64,000 nt of DNA, from contig JAIMAG010000009.1 of NCBI GenBank assembly GCA_023512135.1, forward strand, positions 1 to 64,000, given 5' to 3'. The notes under the pieces were generated by a model. It made no database searches. It saw only the letters and a list, made by a program, of their open reading frames with translations, and was not told where the DNA came from. The DNA is from Terriglobia bacterium. GTDB taxonomy: Bacteria > Acidobacteriota > Terriglobia > Acidiferrales > UBA7541. Of this stretch, positions 1 through 9,767 are shown one piece after another (the first letter of the stretch is position 1; the number at the start of each line of letters is the position of its first letter). A program made the translations under genes and the position numbers.

Positions 1-214
1 GTACGCCAGCGGGTTGATTGCAGCCGGCGGTATCCTGGGACTGTTCGCCATCCTGATGAAGGTTCTGGAAGACGCCGGTGCCGTGCCTCGAGACCTGTTG
101 CTGGTCGGTCCGAAAGTTCTCGGCCCGGTGGCGGCCAGCAACTGGCTTGCGGTGCTGGCGTTTTTCCTGCTCGGATTCAGTTTGTTCCACTTCGCCCGCA
201 AGAAGCTGGACTGA
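1..214 (+). CDS. C-terminal end of an integral membrane protein (possibly OPT-family transporter)
   Basis: The reading frame is open from the window edge (codons from base 2) and ends at 214, so only the last ~70 residues are visible. They form two hydrophobic segments (around AGGILGLFAILMKVL and NWLAVLAFFLLGFSLFHFA) separated by a short polar linker, and end in a basic tail (ARKKLD) that would be cytoplasmic. The repeated small residues in YASGLIAAGG resemble the last helices of bacterial oligopeptide (OPT) transporters, but too little is present to be sure. A promoter for the next gene follows about 60 bases downstream. Confidence 0.55.
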   Translation, partial: YASGLIAAGGILGLFAILMKVLEDAGAVPRDLLLVGPKVLGPVAASNWLAVLAFFLLGFSLFHFARKKLD

Positions 215-275
215 GACGGAATCGTTGCGCACCCCTGGTGCAGTGGCGTCTTTCCGGCGCTGATGGCGATGGGCT

Positions 276-304
276 TTGACTGCCTGCCCGTGTGCCCTTA
301 GACT
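276..304 (+). promoter_or_regulatory. Sigma70-type promoter of the rhomboid gene
   Basis: TTGACT (276-281), a 17-base spacer and TAGACT (299-304) make a near-consensus promoter. The -10 box ends 8 bases before the ATG at 313, so the transcript should be leaderless or nearly so. This also rules out the in-frame GTG at 292 as the start. Confidence 0.6.
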
Positions 305-312
305 CAGACGGG

Positions 313-1098
313 ATGGGCTACGGCTTCCGCACCTATGGTCCGCGCTCGTATTCGTTCGGGGACGGGCAATGGCTCACCCGGGCGATCAAGCTGCTGTTGA
401 TCGTCAATGTTGCCGTATTCACCCTGCAGCTGGTGGTGCGTCTGGCGCTGGGGGCAGCGGCAGAGATGGCCCTGCTGCGCTGGTTTGGTCTGGTGCCGTA
501 TGCGGTGACGCACGGACTGCGGATCTGGCAGCCGTTCACCTACCTGTTTCTGCATGGCGACCTCTGGCATCTGCTGATCAACCTGTTCGTGCTCTGGATG
601 TTCGGCACTGACCTGGAGCGCACGTGGGGACCGCGCCGGTTTCTGAACTACTTTTTCCTCACCGGCGTGGGCGCAGGTCTGTTGAACGTGCTGATGAAGT
701 CGCTCGTGGACTGGGCCGGCAACGGGCCAGCGCTGATTCCGACGATCGGCGCGTCCGGTGCCGTCTATGGAATTCTGGCGGGCGCGGCGATCCTCTATCC
801 CCACCGCCAGGTGGTGATCTTTCCGTTTCCCGTGACGCTGCCGATGCGCGTCTACGTCCTGGTGATCGGGGCGATTGCGTTCTACGGCTCGCTTTCCAGC
901 CCGGGCGACACCATCAGCCACATAACGCACCTGGGCGGGATGCTGGTGGGTTATGTGTATTTGCGCCGGGGGACGTTTCTCTACGAGCTGCAGAATCGCT
1001 GGCTGGACTGGCGCCGCCGTCGCGCCCGCAAGAAATTCGAACTGTACCTGCGGCGCCGCGAAGCCGAACGCTCTCCGCGCGATCCCTGGGTCCATTGA
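313..1098 (+). CDS. Rhomboid family intramembrane serine protease
   Basis: A 261-aa polytopic membrane protein expected to cleave transmembrane substrates within the inner membrane. The family hallmarks are present: the first helix (WLTRAIKLLLIVNVAVF), the L1-loop and TM2 region HGDLWHLLINLFVLWMFG, the catalytic GASG motif with Ser148, and the last-helix motif HITHLGGMLVG with catalytic His206. About six helices are followed by a very basic, Arg-rich cytoplasmic tail (WRRRRARKKFELYLRRR). The ATG at 313 is chosen because a strong promoter ends just upstream and there is no Shine-Dalgarno sequence. The substrate cannot be inferred. The 3' end converges on pyruvate kinase. Confidence 0.9.
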   Translation: MGYGFRTYGPRSYSFGDGQWLTRAIKLLLIVNVAVFTLQLVVRLALGAAAEMALLRWFGLVPYAVTHGLRIWQPFTYLFLHGDLWHLLINLFVLWMFGTDLERTWGPRRFLNYFFLTGVGAGLLNVLMKSLVDWAGNGPALIPTIGASGAVYGILAGAAILYPHRQVVIFPFPVTLPMRVYVLVIGAIAFYGSLSSPGDTISHITHLGGMLVGYVYLRRGTFLYELQNRWLDWRRRRARKKFELYLRRREAERSPRDPWVH

Positions 1099-1129
1099 GC
1101 AGCGTATCCGGGCTGCGCGCACCCGGTGG

Positions 1130-2566
1130 CTACCCACCGATGCGGTGCAGTTTCAGGAAGTTCGTGGTTCCCGGGATGCCGAAGGGTGTGCCGGCGACAA
1201 TCGCCACCACATCGCCCCGTCGCACCAGCTTCTCTTCGAGCAGCCGCCGCTCGGCCAGCGCCGCCAACGAGTCGATGTCCCGCACCGAGTCAATTCGGCG
1301 CGGCAGCACGCCCCAGTACAAGCTCAGCCGCCGGCGCGTTTCCTGGATGGGGGAAAAGGCAATGATGGGTGGCCGCGGCCGGTATTTGGAAATCAGGCGC
1401 GCGGTCGAACCGCTCTGCGTGAACACAGCGATGACGCGCATGGACAACTGTTCGGCGGCATGGCAGACCGCTTCGCTGATGGCTTCACTGATGCCCAGCC
1501 CGGCCGGCCGCTGCGGCCGCGCTACGGTCAGTGCGCTGGCTTCGGCTTCGCGCACGATCCGGTCCATCATGGCGACCGATTCCACCGGGTAGCGTCCCAC
1601 GGCGGTTTCTCCCGAGAGCATGACGGCATCGGTGCCGTCGAAGATGGCGTTGGCCACATCCGAGGCCTCTGCGCGCGTCGGCCGAGGATGTTCGGTCATC
1701 GACTCGAGCATCTGCGTTGCGGTGATTACCGGCACCCGGTAATCGCGGGCGCGAGCAATGATTAGCTTCTGCACGACGGGCACTTTTTCCGGACTCATCT
1801 CCACGCCCAGATCCCCGCGCGCCACCATGACGCCGTCGGCAGCGGCCAGGATGGCATCCAGATGGTCGATGGCTTCCGGTTTTTCCAGCTTGGCGATGAC
1901 CGGCGTGTCTTTTTTGGCCCGGGCGATGGCTTGTTTGACTTCCAGAACATCTTCGGCGCGACGCACGAAGCTCACCGCCACGTAGTTCGCTTCGTGCTGC
2001 AGGGCGAATTCCAGGTCGCGGCGGTCCTTTTCGGTGAAGGCGGGTGTGCGCAGCGGCACTCCCGGCAGATTGATGCCCTTGTGTTCGCCGAGCTCGCCGC
2101 CGTGGACGACGACGCAGCGCACTTCGCGTCGCGAGGTGCTGGTCACGCGCAGCTCGATCAAGCCGTCCGCCAGCAGGATGCGGTCGCCGGGCCGGACCTC
2201 CTTCGGCAAATCCCGGTAGTTGGTGCTGATGCGGCGGGCGTCGCCGGGCACGTCCTCCGGGGTCAGCGCCACTTTGTCCCCCGGGCGCAGCTGAACGGGT
2301 TTTCCTCCAACCAGTTTTCCGGTGCGGATTTTTGGTCCCTGCAGGTCCGCCAGGATGGCGATCGGTTTCTCGTAGCGACCGGACGCGGCACGGACCGCGG
2401 CGATCGCACGCGCATGCTCGGCGTGCGTGCCGTGCGAGAAATTCAGTCGAGCCACATCCATGCCCGCGCGCACCAGCCGGTCGATCATCGCCGGCGTGTT
2501 CGTGGCTGGCCCCAGGGTGCAGACGATTTTTGCGCGCCGGAATGGGAGACGTTCGCCCATGGTCAT
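1130..2566 (-). CDS. pyk: Pyruvate kinase
   Basis: A 478-aa cytoplasmic enzyme that transfers phosphate from phosphoenolpyruvate to ADP in the last step of glycolysis. The N-terminus RRAKIVCTLGPAT, the segment MDVARLNFSHGTHAEH, the active-site stretch VARGDLGVEM and the signature TATQMLESM are all present and the length is normal. The C-terminal effector domain is complete. The ATG overlaps the stop of the upstream M20 peptidase gene in an ATGA arrangement (2563-2566), so translation of the two is probably coupled, which is an unusual partner for pyk. gpmI and eno lie on the same strand further upstream. Confidence 0.95.
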   Translation of the reverse strand: MTMGERLPFRRAKIVCTLGPATNTPAMIDRLVRAGMDVARLNFSHGTHAEHARAIAAVRAASGRYEKPIAILADLQGPKIRTGKLVGGKPVQLRPGDKVALTPEDVPGDARRISTNYRDLPKEVRPGDRILLADGLIELRVTSTSRREVRCVVVHGGELGEHKGINLPGVPLRTPAFTEKDRRDLEFALQHEANYVAVSFVRRAEDVLEVKQAIARAKKDTPVIAKLEKPEAIDHLDAILAAADGVMVARGDLGVEMSPEKVPVVQKLIIARARDYRVPVITATQMLESMTEHPRPTRAEASDVANAIFDGTDAVMLSGETAVGRYPVESVAMMDRIVREAEASALTVARPQRPAGLGISEAISEAVCHAAEQLSMRVIAVFTQSGSTARLISKYRPRPPIIAFSPIQETRRRLSLYWGVLPRRIDSVRDIDSLAALAERRLLEEKLVRRGDVVAIVAGTPFGIPGTTNFLKLHRIGG

Positions 2567-4017
2567 GGCTTTGCCGCGCCGACGAATTCGGCGACGACAC
2601 GGTGGAGGTAGCGGAGACCGGCACGAAATGCGTCGAGCGGAATGCGTTCGTTATCGCCGTGGATGCGCGCCAGGTCCTCTTCCGTCAGCGGAAAGGGCAG
2701 CAGACCGTAGGCCTGCACATTGCGCAGCCGGAGCTGCGCCGAATCGGTGGCACCGGTCGAAAGCATGGGAAGCACGGCAGCTTCGGGAAAGAACTGCTTG
2801 CTCACCTGCTGAATGGTCTGAAACAGCTCCGAATCGATGGCTGAAGGCGGCGCCGGGTAGCGGCTGGGCGCGGCCACTTCAAATCGAACGTTCGGGTCGT
2901 CGACGCGTTTGCGCAGCTCGGCGACCAGACTGTCTGCGGATTCTCCGGGGAGCAGGCGGAGATTCAGTGTGGCGCGCGCTTCGGCCGGCACGACATTGCT
3001 GCGGAAGCCAGCCTGCACGAGGGTGACCGAGATCGTGTTGCGCAGCATGGCATTCCACACCGGATTCATTGCCCCGAGGCGTGCCGCAGCGAGGTCCGTC
3101 CGCCCCGGCTCTTCGAGCGCGCGCATCCAGCGGCCGGCTTCCCCGTCTTCGATGGCCGCCAGCCCCTCGAAGTAGCGACGCGTCACCGCCAGCAATTGCA
3201 CGGGCGGCTCGTATTCGGCGATTCTGGTGAGCGCCCGCGCCAGCCGCACAATCGCGTTGTCGCTCCGTGGAACGGAGCTGTGTCCGGCCGTCCCGGAAGC
3301 GATTACCTCGACGTTGACCGGCACCTTTTCACTGGTTTGGATGCCGATGTGATGCACCCGGCCATTTTTGACCAGCACCCGTCCGCCTTCATTCAGGGCA
3401 AACGCGGCCGCGATTTTCTCCCAGTGCTGGCGGATGGCAAATTCGATCCCGTGCTCGCCGCTGGTTTCTTCGTCTCCGGTGGCGAGGAAGATCAGGTCGC
3501 GGCGCAGCGGTGCTCCGGCGCGTTTCAGGGCCACCAGCACGGCCAGGTTGGCGATGACCATCGCCTTGTCGTCCAGTGCGCCCCGGCCCCACAGGTACCC
3601 GTTGCGAATCTCGCCGCCGAAGGGATTCGTGCTCCAGCGTTCCGGCTCGACCCCGACGACGTCGGTATGGCCGAGCAGCAGCAGGGCCCGCGAAGGGTCC
3701 GGGATCGCGCCAGCCTGCAACCGTGCGATCACGATGCCTCGGCCCGGCGCGCTTTCGAAGACCTCGGCCCGAATCCCCTCGCGCTGAAGAATTTCCGCCA
3801 GGTAGCGTGCGGCGGCCAGTTCGTTGCCGGGCGGGTTCGTGGTGTCGATCCGGATCAAGCCGGCCAGCCACTCGATGGCCTCCTCGGCCAGCTTGTCCAG
3901 ATCCATGCCGGAGCGGGCGGCCGGGACCGGCGGCGCTGCCGACGGCTGCCCGTACAGTGCGCTGGGCAGGCCACCGAACACAACCCCAAAGATGAGAAGC
4001 AAGCCGAAACGCTTCAT
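2563..4017 (-). CDS. Secreted M20 family metallopeptidase
   Basis: A 484-aa zinc-dependent peptidase or amidohydrolase of the ArgE/DapE/carboxypeptidase type, predicted to act in the periplasm. A signal peptide (MKRFGLLLIFGVVFGGLPSALYG) leads into the mature enzyme. Metal and catalytic motifs are seen in order: LLGHTDVV (His and first Asp), GRGALDDKAM (bridging Asp), GDEETSGEHG (general base Glu-Glu) and a late HGDNER His. The dimerisation ('lid') domain carries GTAGHSSVP. The ATG at 4017 is supported by GGAGAGG about 9 bases upstream and by the signal peptide. The stop overlaps the pyk start. Substrate unknown; a dipeptide or acylated amino acid is likely. Confidence 0.9.
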   Translation of the reverse strand: MKRFGLLLIFGVVFGGLPSALYGQPSAAPPVPAARSGMDLDKLAEEAIEWLAGLIRIDTTNPPGNELAAARYLAEILQREGIRAEVFESAPGRGIVIARLQAGAIPDPSRALLLLGHTDVVGVEPERWSTNPFGGEIRNGYLWGRGALDDKAMVIANLAVLVALKRAGAPLRRDLIFLATGDEETSGEHGIEFAIRQHWEKIAAAFALNEGGRVLVKNGRVHHIGIQTSEKVPVNVEVIASGTAGHSSVPRSDNAIVRLARALTRIAEYEPPVQLLAVTRRYFEGLAAIEDGEAGRWMRALEEPGRTDLAAARLGAMNPVWNAMLRNTISVTLVQAGFRSNVVPAEARATLNLRLLPGESADSLVAELRKRVDDPNVRFEVAAPSRYPAPPSAIDSELFQTIQQVSKQFFPEAAVLPMLSTGATDSAQLRLRNVQAYGLLPFPLTEEDLARIHGDNERIPLDAFRAGLRYLHRVVAEFVGAAKP

Positions 4018-4201
4018 GCGCGAAACCCTCTCCTCTGCGATTGCTGGGCGAAAAATCATACCAGCATGCGCACCGGCCACGGTACGGGTGCCGGCGGGGG
4101 ACTTCCGCAGGAAGCAACAGCCGACCCGGCGATCGAGATGCAAGAGAATCAGTTGACCATCATTTCCGGCCGTGGCAGCATCGAACTCACTGGAGAAAAC
4201 T

Positions 4202-5269
4202 ATGAACATCGGATTCGCACGCGCCGTGGTTCTGGCTGTCCTGACGGGTGTTCTGGCGACGGCGGTGCCTTCGCCGTTCGTGCGGGCGCAGCAACCCCGG
4301 CCACCCGCTCCGCAGCAGCCCCAGCAACAACCGGAGTATGCGATTGCTGTGGAGGTCCCGCTCGTCAATGTGGATGTGGTGGTGGCCGACCGCGACGGCA
4401 ATTTCGTCACCGGACTGAAGCAGGAAAATTTCCGCATCCTGGTGGACAACCAGCCCCAGAAAATCACGAACTTCGCGCCCACGGAATCAGCCATCACGAT
4501 CGTGATTCTGATGGAGTTCAGCCGCATCCTGTGGAGCTACTACTGGGATTCGCCCGCTGACAACGCCCGCTACTGGTCCTATCAGTTCCTGAATCATCTC
4601 GGCAAGGACGACTGGGTGGCGCTGGTTTCCTTCGATCTGCGCACGCGCATCGAAGTGGATTTCACGCAGAACAAAATGGCGGTGGGCGAGCACATCGCGC
4701 GGATGGTGTTCCCCAGCTTCACCGAAGCCCGCCTGTTCGACGCTCTGATCGAAACGATCGAACGCATGCAGGATATCAAAGGCAAGAAATCCATCCTGCT
4801 CGTGGCCACAGGCCTGGATACGTTCAGCCAGCACAACCTGGACGAGACGCTGCGGTTTCTCCGTCAGAGCGATGTGACCATCTTTGCCATCGGCGCCAGC
4901 GAAAACATCGTAGACCTGTTCGACGCCTATGGGATTCTGAGCGGTCCGGATCGCGTCTCCTTCCTGCAGGCCAAAAACCAGCTCAACACGTTTGCCCGGA
5001 TCACCGGCGGGCGCGCCTGGTTCCCACGCTTCGATGGCCAGCTTCCCGGCATCTTCGAACAGATTGCTGCCATGCTGCGGAATCAGTACAGCCTGGCTTT
5101 CATTCCGCCAGAAAAGTTCCGGGACGGAAAATTCCACAAGATCAAAGTGGAAGTCATCGCACCCGATGGCCGGCCGCTCGAAGTCGTGGATCAGAAGGGA
5201 CGCAAGGTTCGCTACGAAGTCTATGCCCGCGAAGGATTCCTGATCCCGCGGCCCCAGGCGGCCGACTGA
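4202..5269 (+). CDS. Secreted VWFA-domain protein (acidobacterial VWFA-related type)
   Basis: A 355-aa protein with an N-terminal signal peptide, a Pro/Gln-rich linker (QQPRPPAPQQPQQQP), a short beta domain (VNVDVVVADRDGNFVTGL) and a von Willebrand A domain. The organisation matches secreted proteins numerous in Acidobacteriota. The expected MIDAS DxSxS loop is replaced by MEFSRIL, so the first Asp is Glu and the second Ser is lost; metal-dependent ligand binding may be weak or absent. ATG 4202 has TGGAG 6 bases upstream and starts directly at the signal peptide. It is divergent from the M20 peptidase. Function unknown; probably protein-protein or surface binding. Confidence 0.8.
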   Translation: MNIGFARAVVLAVLTGVLATAVPSPFVRAQQPRPPAPQQPQQQPEYAIAVEVPLVNVDVVVADRDGNFVTGLKQENFRILVDNQPQKITNFAPTESAITIVILMEFSRILWSYYWDSPADNARYWSYQFLNHLGKDDWVALVSFDLRTRIEVDFTQNKMAVGEHIARMVFPSFTEARLFDALIETIERMQDIKGKKSILLVATGLDTFSQHNLDETLRFLRQSDVTIFAIGASENIVDLFDAYGILSGPDRVSFLQAKNQLNTFARITGGRAWFPRFDGQLPGIFEQIAAMLRNQYSLAFIPPEKFRDGKFHKIKVEVIAPDGRPLEVVDQKGRKVRYEVYAREGFLIPRPQAAD

Positions 5270-5307
5270 GCTCTCCGCTGGCATTCTTGCTTGTGTTGCA
5301 AACGGCG

Positions 5308-5616
5308 TCAGCCGTCCGGCGCGAGGGCAAAGTGCTGATCGAGCTCCGGGTAGGGGGCATTCGGGCGGGGACGAAATTTCTCCAGCCCTGCGCGGAGCTG
5401 CGCTTCCGCGCGCTGCAGCAGTTCTTCGGCCGGTGCGATCAACGCATCGGGAACGCGCACCGGGATGCGATACAGCCAACCCGCTTCATCCATCACCAGG
5501 AATAAGAAATCCCGCGCCGGCTCATAGCGGCCGCTGCGCACTGTCGGCCCGCTGCCCTGGAACTGGTACTCGTAACGTCCGGTGGCGGTGATCACTTTCA
5601 TCCAGGCTGGCTGCAT
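5308..5616 (-). CDS. Conserved hypothetical protein (102 aa)
   Basis: A small soluble acidic protein beginning MQPAWMKVITATGRYEY. It shows beta-strand-like alternation in the first 60 residues and then a helix (ALIAPAEELLQRAEAQLRAGLEKF). No signal peptide or known motif is seen. The start at 5616 has a strong GGAGGT about 6 bases upstream. It follows the hydroxyacid dehydrogenase by 14 bases on the same strand, so the two probably form an operon. I do not recognise the family. Confidence 0.65.
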   Translation of the reverse strand: MQPAWMKVITATGRYEYQFQGSGPTVRSGRYEPARDFLFLVMDEAGWLYRIPVRVPDALIAPAEELLQRAEAQLRAGLEKFRPRPNAPYPELDQHFALAPDG

Positions 5617-5630
5617 GGACACCTCCACGG

Positions 5631-6638
5631 TCAATATCCACGCTGCTTGTCCACCAGATTTAGCAGCTCGCGGCCGGCAAACCATCGCTCAAGATTTTCC
5701 AGCAGCAGCTTGGTCTGGCGATCCCAGAGGAACTCGCTGACGGCGCTGATGTGCGGCGTGATGATGATATTGTCGAGTTCCCACAGCGGACTGGTGGCGG
5801 GAAGAGGTTCTTCGCGGGCAACGTCCAGAGCGGCACCGGCAATGTCGCGGCGGCGCAGCGCTTCGACCAGAGCCGATTCGTCGATCAGCGAGCCGCGGGC
5901 CACGTTGATCAAAAATGCCGTGGGTTTCATGCGCAAAAACTGTGGCGTGCTGAACATGCCGATTGTCTCGGGAGTTTCCGGTGCTGCCAGAATGACGAAG
6001 TCTGCTTCGGGCAGTGCGGCGTTCAGTTCCGAGGCGGGCAGGACTCGTTCGACCAGCTCGGACGGGGCCCTGCCCGAGCGCGTCACAGCCCACAGTCGCA
6101 TGCCCATCGGCAGCAAGCGTCGGGCCACTTCGCGACCGATCGCGCCGAACCCGACAAACAGTACCGTCTGGCCGTGCAGCTCGCGCGGGCGGATCGGTTC
6201 ATCCCAGATTTCCTGCTGCGCCCATTTCCGCTGCATCTGGTGACGAAAGGCGCTGGGGAAGCGGCGCGCCAGCGCCACCAGCATCCCCACGATGTGCTCG
6301 GCCATCGGGAGGGCATGAATCCCGCGGGAGTTGGTCACCACCACATCGGAGTTGCGCAGTTCGGGAAACATCAGTTGATTCACTCCCGCGGCGGTGGCGT
6401 GGATCCATTTCAGTTTTGTGGCCGCGCGGAACTGGTGCGGGCGCAGCGAGTAGCCGACAAAAATATCCGTATCGCGGATCTCGTCTTCCAGGTGGTCGTA
6501 GGTAGGCAGATGAACCACGCGCATCTCCGGCCAGCGTCGCTGGATGTGTACGGCGACGTCCCGCGGTGGCCGCCACAGGGTGAACGCGTGCCAGACGCAG
6601 ATCAGCAGCTTCGTTTCTGCCGGAGAAGGTCGCGACAT
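5631..6638 (-). CDS. D-2-hydroxyacid dehydrogenase family NAD(P)-binding protein
   Basis: A 335-aa cytoplasmic oxidoreductase of the D-isomer-specific 2-hydroxyacid dehydrogenase family, which interconverts 2-keto acids and D-2-hydroxy acids with NAD(P)H. The Rossmann motif VLFVGFGAIGREVARRLLP is intact. The catalytic triad is visible as Arg in NVARGSLID, Glu in AREEPLP and His in ITPHISAVSE. The exact substrate cannot be told; the sequence is closer to the broad glyoxylate/hydroxypyruvate-type group than to SerA or PdxB because no regulatory domain follows. Translation probably starts at ATG 6638, just downstream of a -10 box and with no Shine-Dalgarno sequence. Confidence 0.88.
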   Translation of the reverse strand: MSRPSPAETKLLICVWHAFTLWRPPRDVAVHIQRRWPEMRVVHLPTYDHLEDEIRDTDIFVGYSLRPHQFRAATKLKWIHATAAGVNQLMFPELRNSDVVVTNSRGIHALPMAEHIVGMLVALARRFPSAFRHQMQRKWAQQEIWDEPIRPRELHGQTVLFVGFGAIGREVARRLLPMGMRLWAVTRSGRAPSELVERVLPASELNAALPEADFVILAAPETPETIGMFSTPQFLRMKPTAFLINVARGSLIDESALVEALRRRDIAGAALDVAREEPLPATSPLWELDNIIITPHISAVSEFLWDRQTKLLLENLERWFAGRELLNLVDKQRGY

Positions 6639-6647
6639 CGAGCCGCC

Positions 6648-6677
6648 ATTCTACCGAAGCTGCCGCTGCCCTGTCAT
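6648..6677 (-). promoter_or_regulatory. Promoter of the hydroxyacid dehydrogenase gene
   Basis: On the minus strand, ATGACA (6677-6672), an 18-base spacer and TAGAAT (6653-6648) lie 9 bases before the ATG at 6638. There is no room for a ribosome binding site, so the mRNA is predicted to be leaderless. Confidence 0.6.
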
Positions 6678-6698
6678 ACCGGTGCGTGAGGCCGCCGC

Positions 6699-8252
6699 TC
6701 AATCTCTCAGGCACAGGTCGCGGCCGGTCATCTCCGCGGGTTGCGGCAGACCCAGCACGCCGAGCAGAGTCGGGGCCACGTCCTGCAGGGAGCCATCGGC
6801 GCGGAGCTGCCGACACGAGTTGTCGGCAATCAGCAGGAACGGCACCGGATTGGTGGTGTGGTAGGTGTGCGGCCCGCCGGTGATGGGATCGATCATCGTC
6901 TCCGCATTGCCATGATCCGCGGTGATGATCCAGGCGCCGCCTCCCTTCTGCCGCAGTGCCTGGTAGATGCGGCCAAGGCCGGCGTCGACGGCTTCGCAGG
7001 CCTGAATGGCCGCCTCCAGCTTGCCGCTGTGTCCGACCATGTCGGCGTTGGCATAGTTCATGATGATGACGTCGAACGCATCCTGTTCGATGGCGCGGAC
7101 CACGACATCGGTCACACCGGGCGCGCTCATTTCCGGTTTCAGGTCGTAGGTGGCTACTTTGGGCGAGGGCACCAGGATGCGTTCTTCGCCGGGATAGGGC
7201 GTTTCGATCCCGCCGTTGAAAAAATAGGTGACATGGGCATACTTTTCCGTTTCCGCCACGCGCAGATTCCGCAGGTTTTCCGCCGCGAAGATTTCCGCCA
7301 GGATGTGTTCGGGTTTCTGAGGGCCGAGCACGTACTGCAACCAGGGCCACGTCTTCTCGTACTGCGTCATGGCCACGAAGAACAGGTGCTGGGGTCGCCG
7401 GGGATCGAGGAACTGGTCAAAGCCTGGCTCGGCCAGGGCTCGCGTGAGCTGGCGGGCGCGGTCAGCGCGAAAGTTGAAGAAGATCACGGCGTCGTGATCG
7501 CGGATCTTTCCCACCGGTTCGCCGGCCGGGTTCGTGACGACGATGGGTTCCACGAATTCGTCGGTGACGCCCCGCTCGTAGCTGGCCACCACGGCGGCGA
7601 TGGGGTCGGTGGTTTTGTACTCGGCTTCCCCGTGGACCATGGCGCGATAGGCGCGCTGGATGCGCGGCCAGCGGTTGTCACGGTCCATGGCGTAGTAGCG
7701 CCCGATCACGGTCGCGATGGCGCCGGTCTGATATTCGCGGAGTTTCTGCTGGAGCTGGCGGAGGTAATCCTTGCCGCTGTCCGGGGGTGTGTCGCGGCCG
7801 TCGAGGAAGCAGTGCACGAAGACGCGCTCGACCCGGTTCTGTTGGGCCATGCGCAGCAGCGCGAACAGGTGCTGAATATGACTGTGGACTCCGCCATCGC
7901 TCACCAGGCCGAGCAGGTGCAACTGGCGTTCGCGTCCGCGCTGCATCGCCTGCAGCAGCAGCGGATGGGTGAACAACGCGCCGGATTCGATCATCAGGTC
8001 GATCCGCGTGATGTCCATGTGGATGATGCGACCGGCGCCGAGATTCAGATGTCCGACTTCGCTGTTGCCCATTTGCCCCTCGGGTAGCCCGACGGCTTTC
8101 CCCGAGGTTTGCACCAGGGTGTGCGGGTAGCGGGCCAGCAGTCGGTCGTAGGTGGGTGTGCGCGCCAGGGCAATCGCATTGCCGTTCGTTTCCGGGGAGA
8201 AACCCCAGCCGTCCAGAACAGTCAGCACAACGGGTCGCGGTCGTCTGGTCAT
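6699..8252 (-). CDS. gpmI: 2,3-bisphosphoglycerate-independent phosphoglycerate mutase
   Basis: A 517-aa Mn-dependent enzyme of the alkaline phosphatase superfamily that converts 3-phosphoglycerate to 2-phosphoglycerate. The N-terminal metal site [11 protein letters not shown] and the phosphoserine loop [16 protein letters not shown] are intact. The later metal ligands appear in [13 protein letters not shown] and TADHGNAE, and the phosphate-transfer domain contains [11 protein letters not shown]. Length and domain order are standard. It stands immediately downstream of enolase on the same strand, 114 bases away, but has its own short-spaced promoter. Confidence 0.96.
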   Translation of the reverse strand: MTRRPRPVVLTVLDGWGFSPETNGNAIALARTPTYDRLLARYPHTLVQTSGKAVGLPEGQMGNSEVGHLNLGAGRIIHMDITRIDLMIESGALFTHPLLLQAMQRGRERQLHLLGLVSDGGVHSHIQHLFALLRMAQQNRVERVFVHCFLDGRDTPPDSGKDYLRQLQQKLREYQTGAIATVIGRYYAMDRDNRWPRIQRAYRAMVHGEAEYKTTDPIAAVVASYERGVTDEFVEPIVVTNPAGEPVGKIRDHDAVIFFNFRADRARQLTRALAEPGFDQFLDPRRPQHLFFVAMTQYEKTWPWLQYVLGPQKPEHILAEIFAAENLRNLRVAETEKYAHVTYFFNGGIETPYPGEERILVPSPKVATYDLKPEMSAPGVTDVVVRAIEQDAFDVIIMNYANADMVGHSGKLEAAIQACEAVDAGLGRIYQALRQKGGGAWIITADHGNAETMIDPITGGPHTYHTTNPVPFLLIADNSCRQLRADGSLQDVAPTLLGVLGLPQPAEMTGRDLCLRD

Positions 8253-8260
8253 CGCCGGTC

Positions 8261-8289
8261 AGCATACACGCACTCTGGCCAGAACGAAA
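8261..8289 (-). promoter_or_regulatory. Probable promoter of gpmI
   Basis: On the minus strand TTTCGT (8289-8284), 17 bases and TATGCT (8266-8261) precede the ATG at 8252 by 8 bases. The -35 is weak, but the position matches the leaderless pattern of other genes here and no Shine-Dalgarno sequence is present. Confidence 0.4.
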
Positions 8290-8366
8290 CCTGCAGACGG
8301 TATCGCACGGACGTCAACCGAGGCCCGACGGCTCTGTGGGTCTGTGCGAACGGCTCGAGAAGCACG

Positions 8367-9767
<1,401 letters not shown>

